Part shown: positions 46,070 through 60,400 of the stretch, piece by piece
How positions within the stretch are numbered: the stretch's first letter is position 1
Layout of the letters: each line of letters opens with the position of its first letter
Source of the DNA: Dysidea avara
Taxonomy: Eukaryota; Porifera; Demospongiae; Dictyoceratida; Dysideidae
Reading direction: 5' to 3'
NCBI RefSeq assembly: GCF_963678975.1
Contig: NC_089279.1
Location: 35,283,297 to 35,347,296 of the forward strand
Length of the DNA: 64,000 nt
Notes under the pieces: generated by a model
Database searches by the model: none
What the model was told of the DNA's origin: nothing
Seen by the model: only the letters and a program-made list of their open reading frames with translations
Position numbers and translations under genes: made by a program

Positions 46070-49000
46070 CAGAACTCTCCATGGTGGTTTCTTTGTAACT
46101 GAACACTCTACAAAGTGACTTCTTCTTGCTGCTCTCTCTATAGGGGGAATTGTTTGTAGCTGAACAATATACAAGTAACTTCTTCTAGCTGATCTCTCTA
46201 CAGGGTGGTTTGTTTGTAGCTGAATTCTGTGCAGGTGATTTGTTTGCAGCTGAGCTCTTTACAGAATGGTTTTTTTGTAGCTGAACTCTCTACAAGGTAA
46301 CTTCTTCTAACTGATCTTTCTACAGGGCAATTTGTTTGTGGTTGAATTTTCTACAGGTTGATTTCTTTGCAGCTGAACTCTCTACATGGTGGTTTCTTTG
46401 TAACTGAACTCTCTACAAGGTAATTTCTTCTAGCTGATCTCTCTACAGGGAGATTTGTTTGTAGCTGAACTCTCTACAGGTGATTTGTTTGCAACTGAAC
46501 TCTCTACATGATGGTTTCTTTGTAGCTGAACTCTCTACAAGGCAACTTCTTCTAGCTGATCTTTCTACAGGGTGATTTGTTGTAGCTGAACTCTCTACAA
46601 GGAAACTTCTTCTAGCTGATCTCTCTACAGGGAGATTTGTTTGTAGCTGAACTCTATACAGGTGATTTGTTTGCAGCTGAACTCTCTACGTGATGGTTTC
46701 TTTGTAGCTGAACTCTCTACAAGGTAACTTCTTCTAGCTGATCTTTCTACAGGGTGATTTGTTGTAGCTGAACTCTCTACAAGGAAGCTTCTTCTAGCTG
46801 ATCTCTCTACAGGGAGATTTGTTTGTAGCTGAACTCTATACAGGTGATTTGTTTGCAGCTGAACTCTCTACGTGATGGTTCTTTGTAGCTGAACTCTCTA
46901 CAAGGTTACTTCTTCTAGCTGACCTTTCTACAGGGAGATTTGTTTGTAGCTGAACTCTCTACAGGTGATTTGTTTGCAGCTGAACTCTTTACATGATGGT
47001 TTCTTTGTAGCTGAACTCTCTACAAGATAACTTCTTCTAGCTGATCTCTCTACAGAGAGATTTGTTTGTAGCTGAACTCTCTACAGGTAATTTGTTTGCA
47101 CCTTAACTCTCTACATGATGGTTTCTTTGTAGCTGATCTCTCCACAAGGTAATTTCTTTTAGCTGATCTCTCTACAGGGAGATTTGTTTGTAGCTGAACT
47201 TTCTACAGGTGATTTGTTTGCAGCTGAACTCTCTACATGATGGTTTCTTTGTAGCTGAACTCTCCACAAGGTAACTTCTTCTAGCTGATCTTTCTACAGG
47301 GTGATTTGTTTGTAGCTGAACTCTCTACAAGGAAACTTCTTCTAGCTGATCTCTGTATAGGGAGATTTGTTTGTAGCTGTACTCTATACAGGTGATTTGT
47401 TTGCAGCTGAACTCTATACAGGTGATTTGTTTGCAGCTGAACTCTCTACATGATGGTTCTTTGTAGCTGAACTCTCTACAAGGTGACTTCTTCTAGCTGA
47501 CCTTTCTATAGGGAGATTTATTTGTAGCTGAACTCTCTACAGGTGATCTGTTTGCAGCTGAACTCTTTACATGATGGTTTCTTGCTGAACTCTCTACAAG
47601 GTAACTTCTTCTAGCTAATCTCTCTACAGAGAGATTTGTTTGTAGCTGAACTCTCTACAGGTGATTTGTTTGCAGCTGAACTCTCTACATGATGGTTCTT
47701 TGTAGCTGAACTCTCTACAAGGTAACTGATGTCTCTACAAGGTCACTAGTTTGTAGCTGAACTCTCTACATGGTGGTTTCTTTGTAACTGAACTCTCTAC
47801 AGGATGACTTCTTTTAGCTGATCTTTCTAGAGGGTGATTTGTTTGTAGCTGAACTCTCTACAGGTGATTTGTTTGCAGCTGAACTCTCTACATGATGGTT
47901 TCTTTGCAGCTGAACTCTCTACAAGGTAACTTCTTCTAGCTGATCTCTACACAGGGAGATTTGTTTGTAGCTGACCTCTCTACAGGGTGATTTTTTTTTT
48001 GTAGCTGAACTTTCTACAAACAAAGTGACTTGTTCTAGCTGGTCTCTCTACAGGATGACTTGTTTCTAGCTGATCTCTCTGCAGGGTGACTTGTTTCTAG
48101 CTGAACTCTACTGGGTGATCTGTTCATAGCTGAACTCTCTACAGGATGATTTGTTTACAGCTGAACTATCTACATGGTGGTTTCTTTGCAACTGAATTCT
48201 CTACAAGGTGACTTCTTCTAGCTGAACTCTCTATAGGGTGATCTTCTCGTAGCTGAACTCTCTGCAGGGTGATTCGTTTGCAGCTGAACTTTCTACATGA
48301 TGGTTTGTTCATAACTGAACACTCTACAAGGTAACCTCTTCTAGCTTATCTCTTTACAGGATAACTTGTTTCTAGCTGAACTCTCTACATGGTGATTTGT
48401 TGGTAGCTAAACTCTCTACAATTCGATTTGTTTGCAGCTGAACTCTCTACATGGTGGTTTCTTTGTAGCTGAACTCTCTACAAGGTAGCTTCTTCTAGCT
48501 GATCTCTCGACAGGATGACTTGTTTCTAGCTGAACTCTCTACAGGGTGATCCTTTCGTAGCTGAACTCTCTACAGGGTGATATGTTTGCAGCTGAAGTCT
48601 CTACATGATGGTTTGTTTGCAGCTGAACTCTCTACAAGGTAACTTCTTCTAGTTGATTTCTCTACAGGCTGACTTGTTTCTAGCTGATCTCTCTACAGGG
48701 TGATTTGTTTGTAGCTGAACTCGGTACAGTTTGATTTGTTTGCAGTTGAACTTTCTACATGGTTGTTTCTTTGTAGCTGAACTCTCTACAAGGTAACTTC
48801 TTCTAGTTGATCTCTCTACAGGATGACTTGTTTCTAGCTGAACTCTCGACAGGATGATCTGTTCATAGCTGAATTCTCTACATGGTAGTTTCTTTGTAGC
48901 TAAACTCTTTACAAGGTGACTTCTTCTAGCTGATCTCTCTATAGGGTGATTTGTTTGTAGCTGAACTATCTGCAGGGTGATTTGAACTCTCTACAAGGTG

Positions 49001-49555
49001 ATGTTTTCTAGTTGATCTCTCTACTCAGTCTGGATGACTTGTTTCTAGCTGAACTCTCTACAGTGTGATCTGTTAAGTTTCTACCTGATCTCTCTATAGA
49101 GTTATATCTTGTTTGTATAGCTGAACTCTTTTACATGGTGGATTTTTGATTGGTTGCTGAACTCTCTCTCCACGGTGACTTGTTTGTACTACAGAGTGAC
49201 TTGTTTGTAGCTGAACTCTCTACAGAGTGACTTACTTGTAGCTGAACATTGCATAAAATAACTTGTTTGTAGCTGATCTAGATGAACTCTCTACTAGGTA
49301 GCTTTTTTTGTAGCTGAACCCTTTATGCAGTGACTTGTTTGTAGCTGAATTCTCTACAGAGTGACTTGTTGTAGCTGAACTCTCTACAAGGTGACTTGTT
49401 TATAGTTGAATTCTCTTCAGTGTGACTTATAATGTTCTGAATCTCTACAGCAACATATTTGTAGCTGAACTCTCTACAGGATGACTTGCTTGTAGCTGAA
49501 TTGTCTATAAGATTAACTGTTTGTAGCTGAACTCCCTACAGAATAACTTGCAATG
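46070..49555. repeat. Satellite array with ~30-bp subunits and higher-order periods
   Basis: About 3.5 kb of tandem subunits with core GTAGCTGAACTCTCTACA and variable linkers (GGTGATTTGTTT, AGGTAACTTCTTCTA, TGATGGTTTCTTT). The linker CTACRTGATGG recurs at about 46504, 46686, 46868, 46989, 47111 and 47233: intervals of 182, 182, 121, 122 and 122 bases, i.e. blocks of six and then four subunits. Subunits near the right end (after ~49000) are more diverged, consistent with homogenisation in the left and centre. No open frame. Confidence 0.95.
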
Positions 49556-50173
49556 CCAAAGAAATTCTATAATGGAGTAAGTTATTAACGTAGCTGAATG
49601 CTTTATTAGGGTGACTGTTCTATTAGAGTATCTCGATCTCACATATACTACACGTAGTTGGCTTTGGAATCATAACTCAGTGGTTTGTAATCCGATTCTT
49701 CTGTACTACTACAAGGACTTTCTATGATAATTATTCCAGCTACACACCGATTTTCAGCTCACTGTTCTAAGCGGTTTGGCTGGTAGGAGTGAAAACTAAT
49801 AGTTTTTTTATTCATAAAAGTCGATCGCGTAATTGTGACATAGGTTGGGTTTTGTGTCATATCTCGATGGCCTTTAACTGGATTCCTTTCAAACCACAAA
49901 AAGGCACTCCTACGATAGTTACTCCATCTACATAGCAATTTTCAGCTCATTCCTTCTAGCGGTTTACCCTGTGGGCGTGACAGACCTTCGACCTTATTTT
50001 ACGCAGATAATCGGTCATAACTCCGTGACTGTTCATCGGATTCCTACCAAACTTGGTACTGAGATTCGCCTTAATGAGCCCTTTAAGTGTGCCAAATTTC
50101 AGTCCGATCCAAGCACGCATTCGTGTTTTATTGCGGATTTTGCAAAGTGTGCGAAAAGAAGAAGAAGAAGAAG
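49556..50173. repeat. Repeat flank between satellite and inverted repeat
   Basis: Two related units: TTTTCAGCTCACTGTTCTAA with GCGGTTTGGCTGG near 49750, and TTTTCAGCTCATTCCTTCTA with GCGGTTTACCCTG near 49930. They are about 190 bases apart and each is preceded by a TCATAACTC/TCATATCTC-type segment. The GAAGAAGAAG run (50158-50172) precedes the inverted repeat. The 98-codon frame at 49971-50267 runs into the repeat arm and is not a gene. Confidence 0.5.
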
Positions 50174-50368
50174 TAGAGTAAGCGATCTATTGTCGGACAC
50201 CATCTATAATCGGACACTTTTTCTCAGAAAATACCAGGCCGAATCTTCTGAATTTTGCCACGGATAAACTTCACACTTAGCCTAGCAACATATCAAAATT
50301 TGGGCTGGAAAGCTTTTGTGGTTGCCTTGCTACAGCCGATTAAAGTGACAGTCCGAAAACCTCTAATA

Positions 50369-50370
<2 letters not shown>

Positions 50371-50400
<30 letters not shown>

Positions 50401-50680
50401 TGTTAATTGGTACAAGGAAGACAAAGTCTTATAAAAACCAATCTCAATACATCTAAATAAAATCAAACCGGCGGTCATATAAAAATACATCTACTTTAGT
50501 CTTAAAGATCAGTACATTAGGTGCAGATACAATTTCGTGGGGTAAGGTGTTCCAATCATTGACGATTCTCTGTGAAAAACTATGACCTCTAATAGCAGTG
50601 TTAAAGCGATTTTTGTAAAGTTTGAGTCCATTTGATCGGGTGGGGTTGGTATTAACAGTAAAAAAATAGTCTTTGTCCAC
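50371..50680 (-). mobile_element. LINE 3' fragment inserted in the inverted-repeat arm
   Basis: Starts on the plus strand with an ATT array (complement of the AAT tail) and encodes on the minus strand NTNPTRSNGLKLY and FSQRIVNDWNTLPHEIVSAP, the LINE C-terminus. It is flanked by ATATC on both sides (50366-50370 and 50681-50685). The other arm shows the uninterrupted target ACCTCTAATATCGGAAG (as complement), so the boundaries are exact. Confidence 0.9.
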
Positions 50681-51214
50681 ATATCGGAAGTTTACCTCTT
50701 TTATCGGACACCACCCAGCAATCCTCCACTAAAAGATGAAATTCCTCACAACCACCACTGATTGTTAGGGGAATACATGTACTTTCTAAGCTACTATAGT
50801 TTGTTTCATTCCTCCACTCGTAAGTGGAGCTACAACCATTAATATTCGGGTGTGTCGCGACCTCTATAATCGGACAGAGCAGAATTTCATTTCACGCTGT
50901 TTTATCAGTTCAAAGCTACCTTTTAGGTATAATTAGCCATGAAAATGAAAGGTGTGGTACAAAATCTAATTGGATTTCCAAAGAGTTGTAAAATTTTACC
51001 ATATTAGCGATCAGTATGCTACTATGCATGGGACTCCACAAAATGACTTATCGACTGTTCCAAAGAACTTTTAGCACTGAAATGCATGGGTGCAGCACAA
51101 AGGGGAGGGGCTAAGGTCCTTCCACCCCTCCACTTCCAATTATCAAGATATACTCTAATAGAGCAGTCAGCTACTCTACTAGAGCAGTCAGCTACTCTAA
51201 TAGAGCAGTCATGT

Positions 51215-52198
51215 GTCCAAACAAACATTTAAATGCAAGTTTTAGTAAAATTCAGTCACCTTTGTTACCAAAATCAATTTCAGAAGACTACTCTTCAACT
51301 TTCCTGTGGGGGTATTCCCCCAGACTCCCTTGATAGAGCATGCTTTGCATGGTAAAAATGCTTCTCAATCTCAACCAGCCATGCTACTTAAGCCCTTCAT
51401 GCACCTAATTAACTTTTGCTATCTGCTCTTACATCCATGCATGTCACACATGCTTTGCAACACGCTAAAAAAAGGTATATAGTTTGTACGAAATAAACAA
51501 CTAGTTACATGCATTCACTGTGATACAACCATATATACAGCTAGTGATTAGATAGAAGATATTACAGATTTTTAAAATGAACCAAAGAAAGGCATGACAT
51601 ATACACTATATAGATATAGCTGTGACAAGTATATAATGTAGGTTAAAAGCACACAATTAGCTCCAATCTGGATCATAATTAATTTAACTGCTGGTATGGT
51701 TGGTTGCAGAAATGGAAAATATACAGTGATAGTCATCCTTGCTAGTTGTTATTCTTGTTACTCCAGGACATGAACATGTGGTGTCATTCTTTGCATCTCT
51801 TATATGTGATCCAATTTCATGACTGGATGATAGGAGTTCTTAGCAATACACAAGTTTTGTTTTCCACCTCCAAATTAGCTATATACACATGCATGCACAT
51901 GTCTTATAGCAAAATCATACCTTTCATTGAGCACATTGCATAGTAGGTGTGACATGCATGCATGGTTGAAGGGATATAGCAGAAATAAGGTGCATAAGGG
52001 ATTTACAAGCTAGTCTAAGAATGGTAGCTGGTTCATACAGTTTACAATGTGATAGGTATGCACTTATCATTATCTAAAGCATGAGAGTCTGGGAGCATGC
52101 CTCTCCAAAGAAACTTTGAAAATTAGCCTTCTGAAATTCATTTTGATATACCAAGGTTGAAATTTTATACAAAAATGCATCTAAATACTGATTTGAAT
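51215..52198. other. Unique centre of the inverted repeat; no gene
   Basis: AT-rich, only short frames (a 65-codon one at 51746-51943). I see nothing that could be a transposase. Confidence 0.45.
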
Positions 52199-52899
52199 AC
52201 ATGACTGTTCTATTAGAGTAGCTGACTGCTCTATTAGAGTATATCTTAATAATTGTAAGTGGAGGGGTGGAAGGACTTTAGTCCCTCCCCTTTGTGCGGC
52301 ACCCATGCATTTCAGTGCTAAAAGTTCTTTGGAACAGTCGATAAGTCATTTTGTGGAGTCCCATAGTAGCATACTGATCGCTAAAATGATAAAATTTTAC
52401 AACTCTTTGGAAATCCAATTAGATTTTGTACCACACCTTTCATTTTCATGGCTAATTATACCTAAAAGGTAGCTTTGAACTGATAAAACAGCGTGAAATG
52501 AAATTCTGCTCTGTCCGATTATAGAGGTCGCGACACACCCGAATATTAATGGTTGTAGCTCCACTTACGAGTGGAGGAATGAAACAAACTATAGTTGCTT
52601 AGAAAGTACATGTATTCCTCTAACAATCAGTGGTGGTTGTGAGGAATTTAATCTTTTAGAGGAGGATTGCTGGGTGGTGCCCGATAAAAGAGGTAAACTT
52701 CCGATATTAGAGGTTTTCGGACAGTCACTTTAATCGGCTGTAGCAAGGCAACCACAAAAGCTTTCCAGCCCAAATTTTGTTATGTTGCTAGGCTAAGTGT
52801 GAAGTTTATCCGTGGAAAAATTCAGAAGATTCGGTCTGGTAGTTTCTGAGAAAAAGTGTCCGATTGTAGATGGTGTCCGACAATAGATCGCTTACTCTA

Positions 52900-53833
52900 G
52901 AAGAAGAAGAAAAAAACGAAGAAAAAAAAACCAAACTTTGGCCGCTCGTATCTCGGAAATGGCTGGAGCGATTTTCTTCAAATTTGGTATGTGGACTCCC
53001 CTACCTCGCCGGCATTTCTGTAGCAACTTTGGTTTTAATAGGATAAGGAATCACGGAGCTACAAAGGTGTGAAAATCGCGTTTACTTTCTTCCTGTAAAT
53101 ATACTCACGGTGTGGCGCGCCGGCTACTTGGGCCGCACGACACACTACCGTGTGTCTTGATATGTGACAGTAGACAATAGCTATAATAATACTGATGCGA
53201 CAGTCAACAATAATTACGATGATGTGGCAATCAATGATAACTATGTATACACAAGGCCACTGATACTAGTTGTCAAGACTTTGCACTGCTTGTTTGCTGG
53301 TCAGTGCTACAGCAGAAGTTTAAAAAAGAGCAAGCAACACAACAGAGCAGAGCCAGCAATTAAGCAACAGCTTTAAACAGTAACAAAATCCTCAACAGCA
53401 CATACACGTAATAGTAGTAGAAACCATAACGACAGCAGCATCAATGTCAGTAATATCATAGATACCGTATACCAACAGGGATTGGAAACGGAGATTCGCG
53501 CACTAACATATCCGTGTCTCGCATGACGGCTATCGTCGTGGCATATAGCTATAGGGCAACCCCAATTTTCCGTACAATAGGCTGACCGGTAGCTAAGCAA
53601 ACTTACGTTCCCTACATGGGTATTTTTCTTATGGAGAGTCTAGGGGATGCTGACAAACGTAATGTCTATACACAGTTTACCACTTGGCACCAGACCAGAC
53701 CCTTGCGGTCTGCTACTGCTATGGCTTGTCTAGTCTTGCCCCAGATGGCCAGACCGCAACACTGAGTCACGGCAGCAGCCGGTATAGCTATTCAGCATCA
53801 GCTATAAGAAAATTTGACGAGTATAGCTAAGTA
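52900..53833. other. Flank and promoter region of the kinase gene
   Basis: 52900-53110 is a repeat flank with GAAGAAGAAG runs. 53110-53833 holds no coding frame I can support. The last ~200 bases before the kinase start are the likely promoter; no TATA box is obvious. Confidence 0.4.
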
Positions 53834-56800
53834 ATGGAGATCGATGAACTTGGAGAGCTAAAAGACTGCCTAATTCCTAACATCCAGCTTGGCAGAGTCA
53901 TTGGACATGGAGCCTACGGTAGCATTATGGAGGCTAAATGGGAAGGTTCCGTGGTGGCCGTAAAAGAAATTCGTTCCATTTTCAAGGAAGTAGGCGAAGA
54001 ACAGTTTCAAGTGTTACAGGAGAAATTTGCCACCGAATGCAAGCGAAGTAGCCAGTTTCGTCATCCAAATATTGTTCGCTTCTTAGGTGTGTATCTGCCA
54101 CCCGGCACCAGGGTTCCTAGTTTGGTGATGGAACGGCTTCACTGCAGTTTAACTGATTTGCTTGGACAGAATCACACCATTCCACTCGAACTTAAGCTCT
54201 CTATTCTTCACCAGATTGTACTTGGCGTCCGTTACCTGCACAGTCGATCCCCAGCCATCATTCATCGCGATTTATCAAGCAATAACATCCTAGTCTCCAA
54301 AGGAATGGAAGCAAAAATTGCAGATCTCGGCACAGTGCGTTTCCTGCCGGATCCTACTACGCGCACACCAATGAGTCTGGCACCAGGAACTAAGGATTTT
54401 ATGCCTCCAGAAGCTCTTAATGCAGCCTCCAACCAACTGCTGAGATACAAGCAAGATATTGACATTTTCTCTTTTGGGTGTGTCATGTTACATGTGTTCT
54501 CGCATGAATGGCCTACCCCTTCAGAAAATGTACTTATTGATGCAACTAGCCGTACGCTTACTGCTCGATCAGAAGTTGAGCGACGTGCCAAATATCTTGG
54601 CAAAGTGCCCAAACCAATTGAAGACGTAGCAGTTCCTCTGATTGTGAGCTGTCTAGAAAATCTTCCTGATGATAGACCAAATGCTGAAGAAGTATGTGAT
54701 CAGCTGGAGACACTAATAGTTAACAGCAAACACACTAGTACATTACCTGAGGATATGTTGCAGAATTATTTGCTTCTCAACAAGTTGCAAAATGAGGTGA
54801 CAGAAAAAACCACAGAAATAGAGAATCTACAAAAGAAATTATCAAAGTTGGAATTGCAGTCTCAAGTATCAAGCACAACCACATCACAGGTAAGAAAATT
54901 TTAATATATGCTAAGGTACCATTGGTTATGTATATGGGTATCTGTCTGCCTGCATTCCATTTGTGCAAAAGCCTGCACAAGCACAGCTATATGTATACAT
55001 ACAGAGTAAGTCACCAGTTATCAACCACCTAAGGTTTATCACACTATATATAACTCAGCCATCCAACATTGCAGAACAGTGAATTTTCAACGAAGCTACA
55101 TTAATTATCTCCCAGCACTCACAACAAAAACTGACTCCATAATCAAATACATATATACAACAATGATGTTGATTATATATGGCATGTGTCCATCAATTGT
55201 CAACCATCTCTATCTATTATAAAAATTCAATTACTTATTATCAATTACCTATCATCGACCAATTCCAAGAAATGAAGCTACATATGAATTTCCACAGGTA
55301 ATACAACTATGCAAACAGCCTAACCACTAACATGACAAAGGTCTACACCTAAAAAATGAATCAAGTTGAACATACTGTTCAAGAGACACACAATTTTGTC
55401 AGATAATTTTTACATTCGCATAATACTTCACATATAGGCCATGATCAACTTATACACACTAGTAGTTGTACGTACATTCACTATAGTTCTCATTAGTCCT
55501 CTAACTCTCTTATCAACTTTCCAGTGTGATAGATGAGATATTATGGGTAGATATGTAGCCGTTGATGAATGGTAGCTAGGCTACTCAGGCAAGGATGACT
55601 CGCCTTAGCAAGTCCACTGTCTAGCACTGTAGTAGATATGAGCACAACTGATAAAAATGGTGTAGTTATAACATCAAAATACACAAGCGACACAAAGAGA
55701 CAAAGGCAGGAAATTACAACAGATGTTAGCTAGTTAATGTGTGTGCATGAAGTCTGAGTCAACAAGCTCTTGGCTGGCTTCTGTTGGTGCTGCTACAGAT
55801 ATAGTCCGAAGGATACTAGTAAATGCTATGTGTCTGCTTGTTTAGCGATCGATTCGCTATAAATATCAGCTCCTTCAACAACAGCTAAATGACTTTCAAG
55901 TCAAAAATGGTTCAGATAGCTATATAACACTGCAGTAGAGTCTTAAATTCTGTGAAAGATCTAATGCTTCTTTGGGTTCTGCTGTACTCTTTCTTTTCTT
56001 TTTTTGAATTCGTCTTTTTTCTCTGATCATCCCTCCTCTTTTCTTCTTGCTCCTCTTTCCTCTTCTCTAAAACATATAGAATGATTACAGCAATATGCAA
56101 TACCCCAAGTGTTTGATTGTTTTATTTGTTGTATACGTTACTGAATATTATATAGCACAAGGAGAACATGACAACAACACCCATGCATATACACAGTTAC
56201 ACACTACAAGAACAGCAAACTCTGACATCACAGAAGATTTACTTCCACAGGACTCAGAAGAGGAATTATAAGCAATTCAGTCCTAATACATACCATCACT
56301 GCTGACTCAACATCCCAACATTATGACCACAGCTTCTGAAACTGATAGAGTCACCACAGCCAAAGAAACTGTAATACTTTCATCCAATATTGTTTCTCAT
56401 AACCTGCAAGCTTTTCAAATAACTATTTACTGTAACATTATTCTGGTATTGAGCACAGCACGTTCACTGATTCTAATTTATTCAATCTGATCATCACGTG
56501 AGCCCATTGTACAATGTAACTACATGTTACATCTTCCCTCTTTTCAGGGAACCACACAAAAGAAAGAAAAAATAATCAAACACTAATCATGGCGATGATG
56601 CAGGTATACAAAAATCACACAACATATCCAACAATTAAGCGACTTTTAATAAAAAAATTTTATTGGCAAGATACACGCGTCTACACTGGAAGCAGGTTTT
56701 CAAGGCTCTGTTATGGATCGTCAGATAACTTTTAAACCCTTTCCAGGTTCTAGCAGGAATGGCCAGCATGACATCTACTTTCACGTAAAATGTAACAGCT

Positions 56801-57404
56801 TAATACGGCCTTCTTCATGGTACAAAGTAGGGGGTTTAACATTACACATAGAACCATTGGCCATGAAAATATTGGCTCACCTCAACAATCCAGGCGCGAA
56901 CTTTTTAACGATTCCAGGTTATACCAGGCTAGATCTATCCTTTCTTGAATACTTCAGCTAGCTATACCGTTCGTGATGAACGTTTTACACGGTACAAATA
57001 ATTTTATAAAAATCACTATCTCAATCCAATAGTCGCATACCCTGGCTGAGCACTGATTATTAATGACGCGCGCGCTATATTGCGTGGGCGAGTTGCAATG
57101 GAGAAGTATTACGTTCTTGAAAGTTTAATTCATCAACTTTTCAATGGTCAATAGTCCTTGTACATCATGCTTTTTTTGATCACGTGATACATCTTTGTAT
57201 TTTGTACATGTAATCAAATAAATATTTTGAAAAATGGTCATTATAAAAATTTCAAGTTACTTGTTGCAGTTCTCCAACGTATAAACCTGTGGAAAAACAG
57301 TCACATTTAAATTGGTGAATTTAAAAAAATCTTTATCACTACACACACACACACTACACACACACACACACTACACACACACACTACACACACACACACA
57401 CACA

Positions 57405-57468
<64 letters not shown>

Positions 57469-60400
57469 CACACACACTTCACTACATATTCACATAAAAA
57501 TAAAACACTACAAGGTATGGTAATGGTTGTTTACATTGGTTAATTTTGTGGTGTGCCACATATAGCAACAAGGGAAATGTGTATCTGTGATCAAGAATTT
57601 AATTTAGTTTGTAATATCAATCTTTGTCAACTAGAGAAGAACTGGCTATTGGTAAAAAGCGAGGGGTAGCCAATGCCTTGGGAATCTTGTATGCTATGTG
57701 AGAAATCCAATCAGAAATACACAAATACATTAGAAACCAAATCCTAAATCCAAAATCATGTAAAAATAAAGGAGAAAGTGAGTTTAACAAAGTAGACAAT
57801 GATCGATCATGAATAACTAGAACAAGATGTAGATCAACAACTGTACAGGTAGTCACTAGTTAGCAATATCACTAAATGCTTTTAAAAATACATAAAGATT
57901 GGGAGTCTCGTATACGCCAGTTTGGTGCTTTGCTTGGGCATTGGCAACCCCTCTGGTACACCATTTCTGTGTTTTGCGTGGGCGTTGGCTACCCCTCGGG
58001 AAAAATAAAATAATGAAAGACTATACAGAAGCTGATCTGTACAGAAGATGAGCCCTGCACAGCTACGTGGGCTTCTTTTTACAAAGCATACACTCACCTT
58101 ATTTGCACATTGCCCAATCATCATCATGGACGCTTCCACCTCCCACCGTGCACTAAAGTAATAGAAACAAACATTAAATAATATAAGCATTAATATTATT
58201 ATAGCATAACACAGCAGCACAATATTACAGCATGATAAACAAACCAAAGTATTTATACAGAAAACTATGTCATAGACATTTAATCGTCTTTGAGCAAGGC
58301 CATTTTAACGAAGGCGCAAATTGGGCGTGGGCGGGCAATTCATTACATTCTTTTCGCCGTTTATAACTATCACTGGCAAACTAATGCATATACTATATCA
58401 AAGAACGTATATATTTAAACAGTTGTATGATACTTATAGACTGTTTTTTCACTGTCAACCACTTCTTGCGTGTGGGCGGCCCACCACCCCTCCCCTTCGC
58501 ACCCACCCACCCCCTATATGATATACGTGCTATACAGCTGAGCATATAAAAGTTGCTAAAATTAACAGGTTTTTGTAGAATCAATTTTATTTTTAAAATT
58601 CTAATTGAACAAACAGTACATTTTCATACTGTAGCTGAATGACATTAAAATACATTGAATTGTCTGATATGATATATACTAAAGTGCACTCGTCCAGTTT
58701 AACTTGATGGCACATATACTTTTCTTGTCACTCTACCTGACCTCCATGGAGCTGGTGATGACTCTAGAAGTGTATAGTTCCTGGTGTGTTGTGCTCTTAT
58801 GGTATCAAGTTTTCAGCTTCATTTTGATTGTCAGAAGGGTTTGACACCTCATTTTCAGGTGAAGCCTGCCATTCTGGTATTACAGGTTCTTCAATAGGAT
58901 CTTCATTTGTTAGCATATAAGTTTATTTGTTAAAATCAAGTACCACCGATTGTGTCTCCTTCTACTTGGGCTTCACTCTGAATGGTGGGTATAGGTCTTT
59001 GCTTCTTTACATGACAATTATAGTGGGTCTGTTGTCGCTTTTGTTGCTTATGTTGTGCTTCTGCATCCTTGTCTGTGGGGAATACTGGTTGGAGCCTGGA
59101 AATTGTTATAGGTAGTAGAGTATTACACCATCTTCCCAAAAACGCTGTGCTGTGCTGGTGCAAATTCCCTCCAATGATGTATTCCTCCAGTCCAGTAAAG
59201 CCTGAAATTCTGATTAACCACTTTGAGAACAGTCGTTTAACCATCTTAACAGCATTTTCTGCTTTTTCCATTAGATTGTGGGTAGTATGGTGAGGATGTT
59301 GTATGTGCAGAACTCTACAGTTTCACAAATAAGAAAAACTCTTGTGACGTAAATTGGGGGCCATTATCCATGATCACTGTATTTGGTACACCGTATCTCG
59401 CATACATATTCTTCAAGGCCTTTGTGACTGCTCTGGTGGTTGTTTTGGGCAAATTTTCCACTTCAATGTAGTTACTGTAATAGTCATACACAATGAGTAA
59501 TGTACATTGTCTCAGCTCACAGATATCTGCCCCTATTTTTGACCATGGCATGGTCTGTCTGTAATATCATGTTATATTAGTGATTCTTCAGTTTCCTTGT
59601 GAAGGACGGTGAGAGAGGCAAACATCACGCTTCAGAATGTACTCACGTAGCTGTGTAGCCATTCGTGGCCAAAACATGATATCCCTATAGCTCTCCTTAT
59701 ACACCATTCAAACCCAGCATGGACAGAAGTCATCATTTCTCTGCGCAATGCTACTACCCTAATAGAACGGTCACTACTCTAATAGAACAGTCATTTCCGT
59801 AGTTTAGTTAACGGAGAATCTGGATAAGTGGGGTCTGGATAACTGAGGTTCCACTGTAGATATATTGGCAATTTTTGGTGTTTCATTGGATAGCCATAGT
59901 ATTCAGAAAAAAAGTGGAGCAAAAAGGATATTCTATAATGATTTTATGACAGGAATAAGGTTATTCATTGGTGCATGAAAGAATAGGAATATAAATGGCA
60001 ATTTATTGTTGTCTTGTATAAACAAGATCCTTATGTGGAATTTTATATTTCTAACCTTTTTCTATGAAGTTACTGAACTGATAAAAATGAGTAGTTTAGA
60101 CAAAATTAACACTTTCAAAAAACATTTCAATTAGATTCAAAAATGTATGGGAAAATAGATGCTGGGAGATTAAGGGTTAAATACTACGTAACTCATCTTG
60201 AGTAACTAGTTCATCTTGAAGGCCAAAAAATGGATGGCAGTCACTCACAGCTCTTTTGTTCTGGGGCCACCCATCCAGTATTGTGTGTTGAAGCTGTTGT
60301 AATACCAGGTCATCCCTTGATGCATGTTGTAGGCGTTCAGCTGCATGTTAATGATAAAGAGTGTATGATTGGTATTCTCTAAGCTGTGTGCTATATTTGT

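Larger units (their letters stand above)
50174..52899. mobile_element. Large inverted-repeat element, ~0.7-kb arms
   Basis: Left arm 50174-51214 and right arm 52199-52899 are inverted copies with few differences, from TAGAGTAAGCGATCTATTG outside to CAGTCATGT inside, around a ~985-bp unique centre. The left arm is longer because a 310-bp LINE fragment interrupts it and because it has three rather than two copies of a 23-bp CTACTCTAATAGAGCAGT unit. Words such as TCTATAATCGGACA recur within each arm. No transposase frame in the centre. Confidence 0.85.

Noticed and set aside
46070-49555. CRISPR-like array
   Set aside because: Repeats are contiguous with variable linkers derived from the same unit, not unique spacers; the genome is eukaryotic.
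49971-50267. 98-codon open frame
   Set aside because: Runs from a tandem repeat flank into the arm of the large inverted repeat.
54262-54612. 116-codon minus-strand frame
   Set aside because: Shadow of the kinase coding frame.
57312-57497. Thr/His-rich open frame
   Set aside because: AC microsatellite translated; not a gene.
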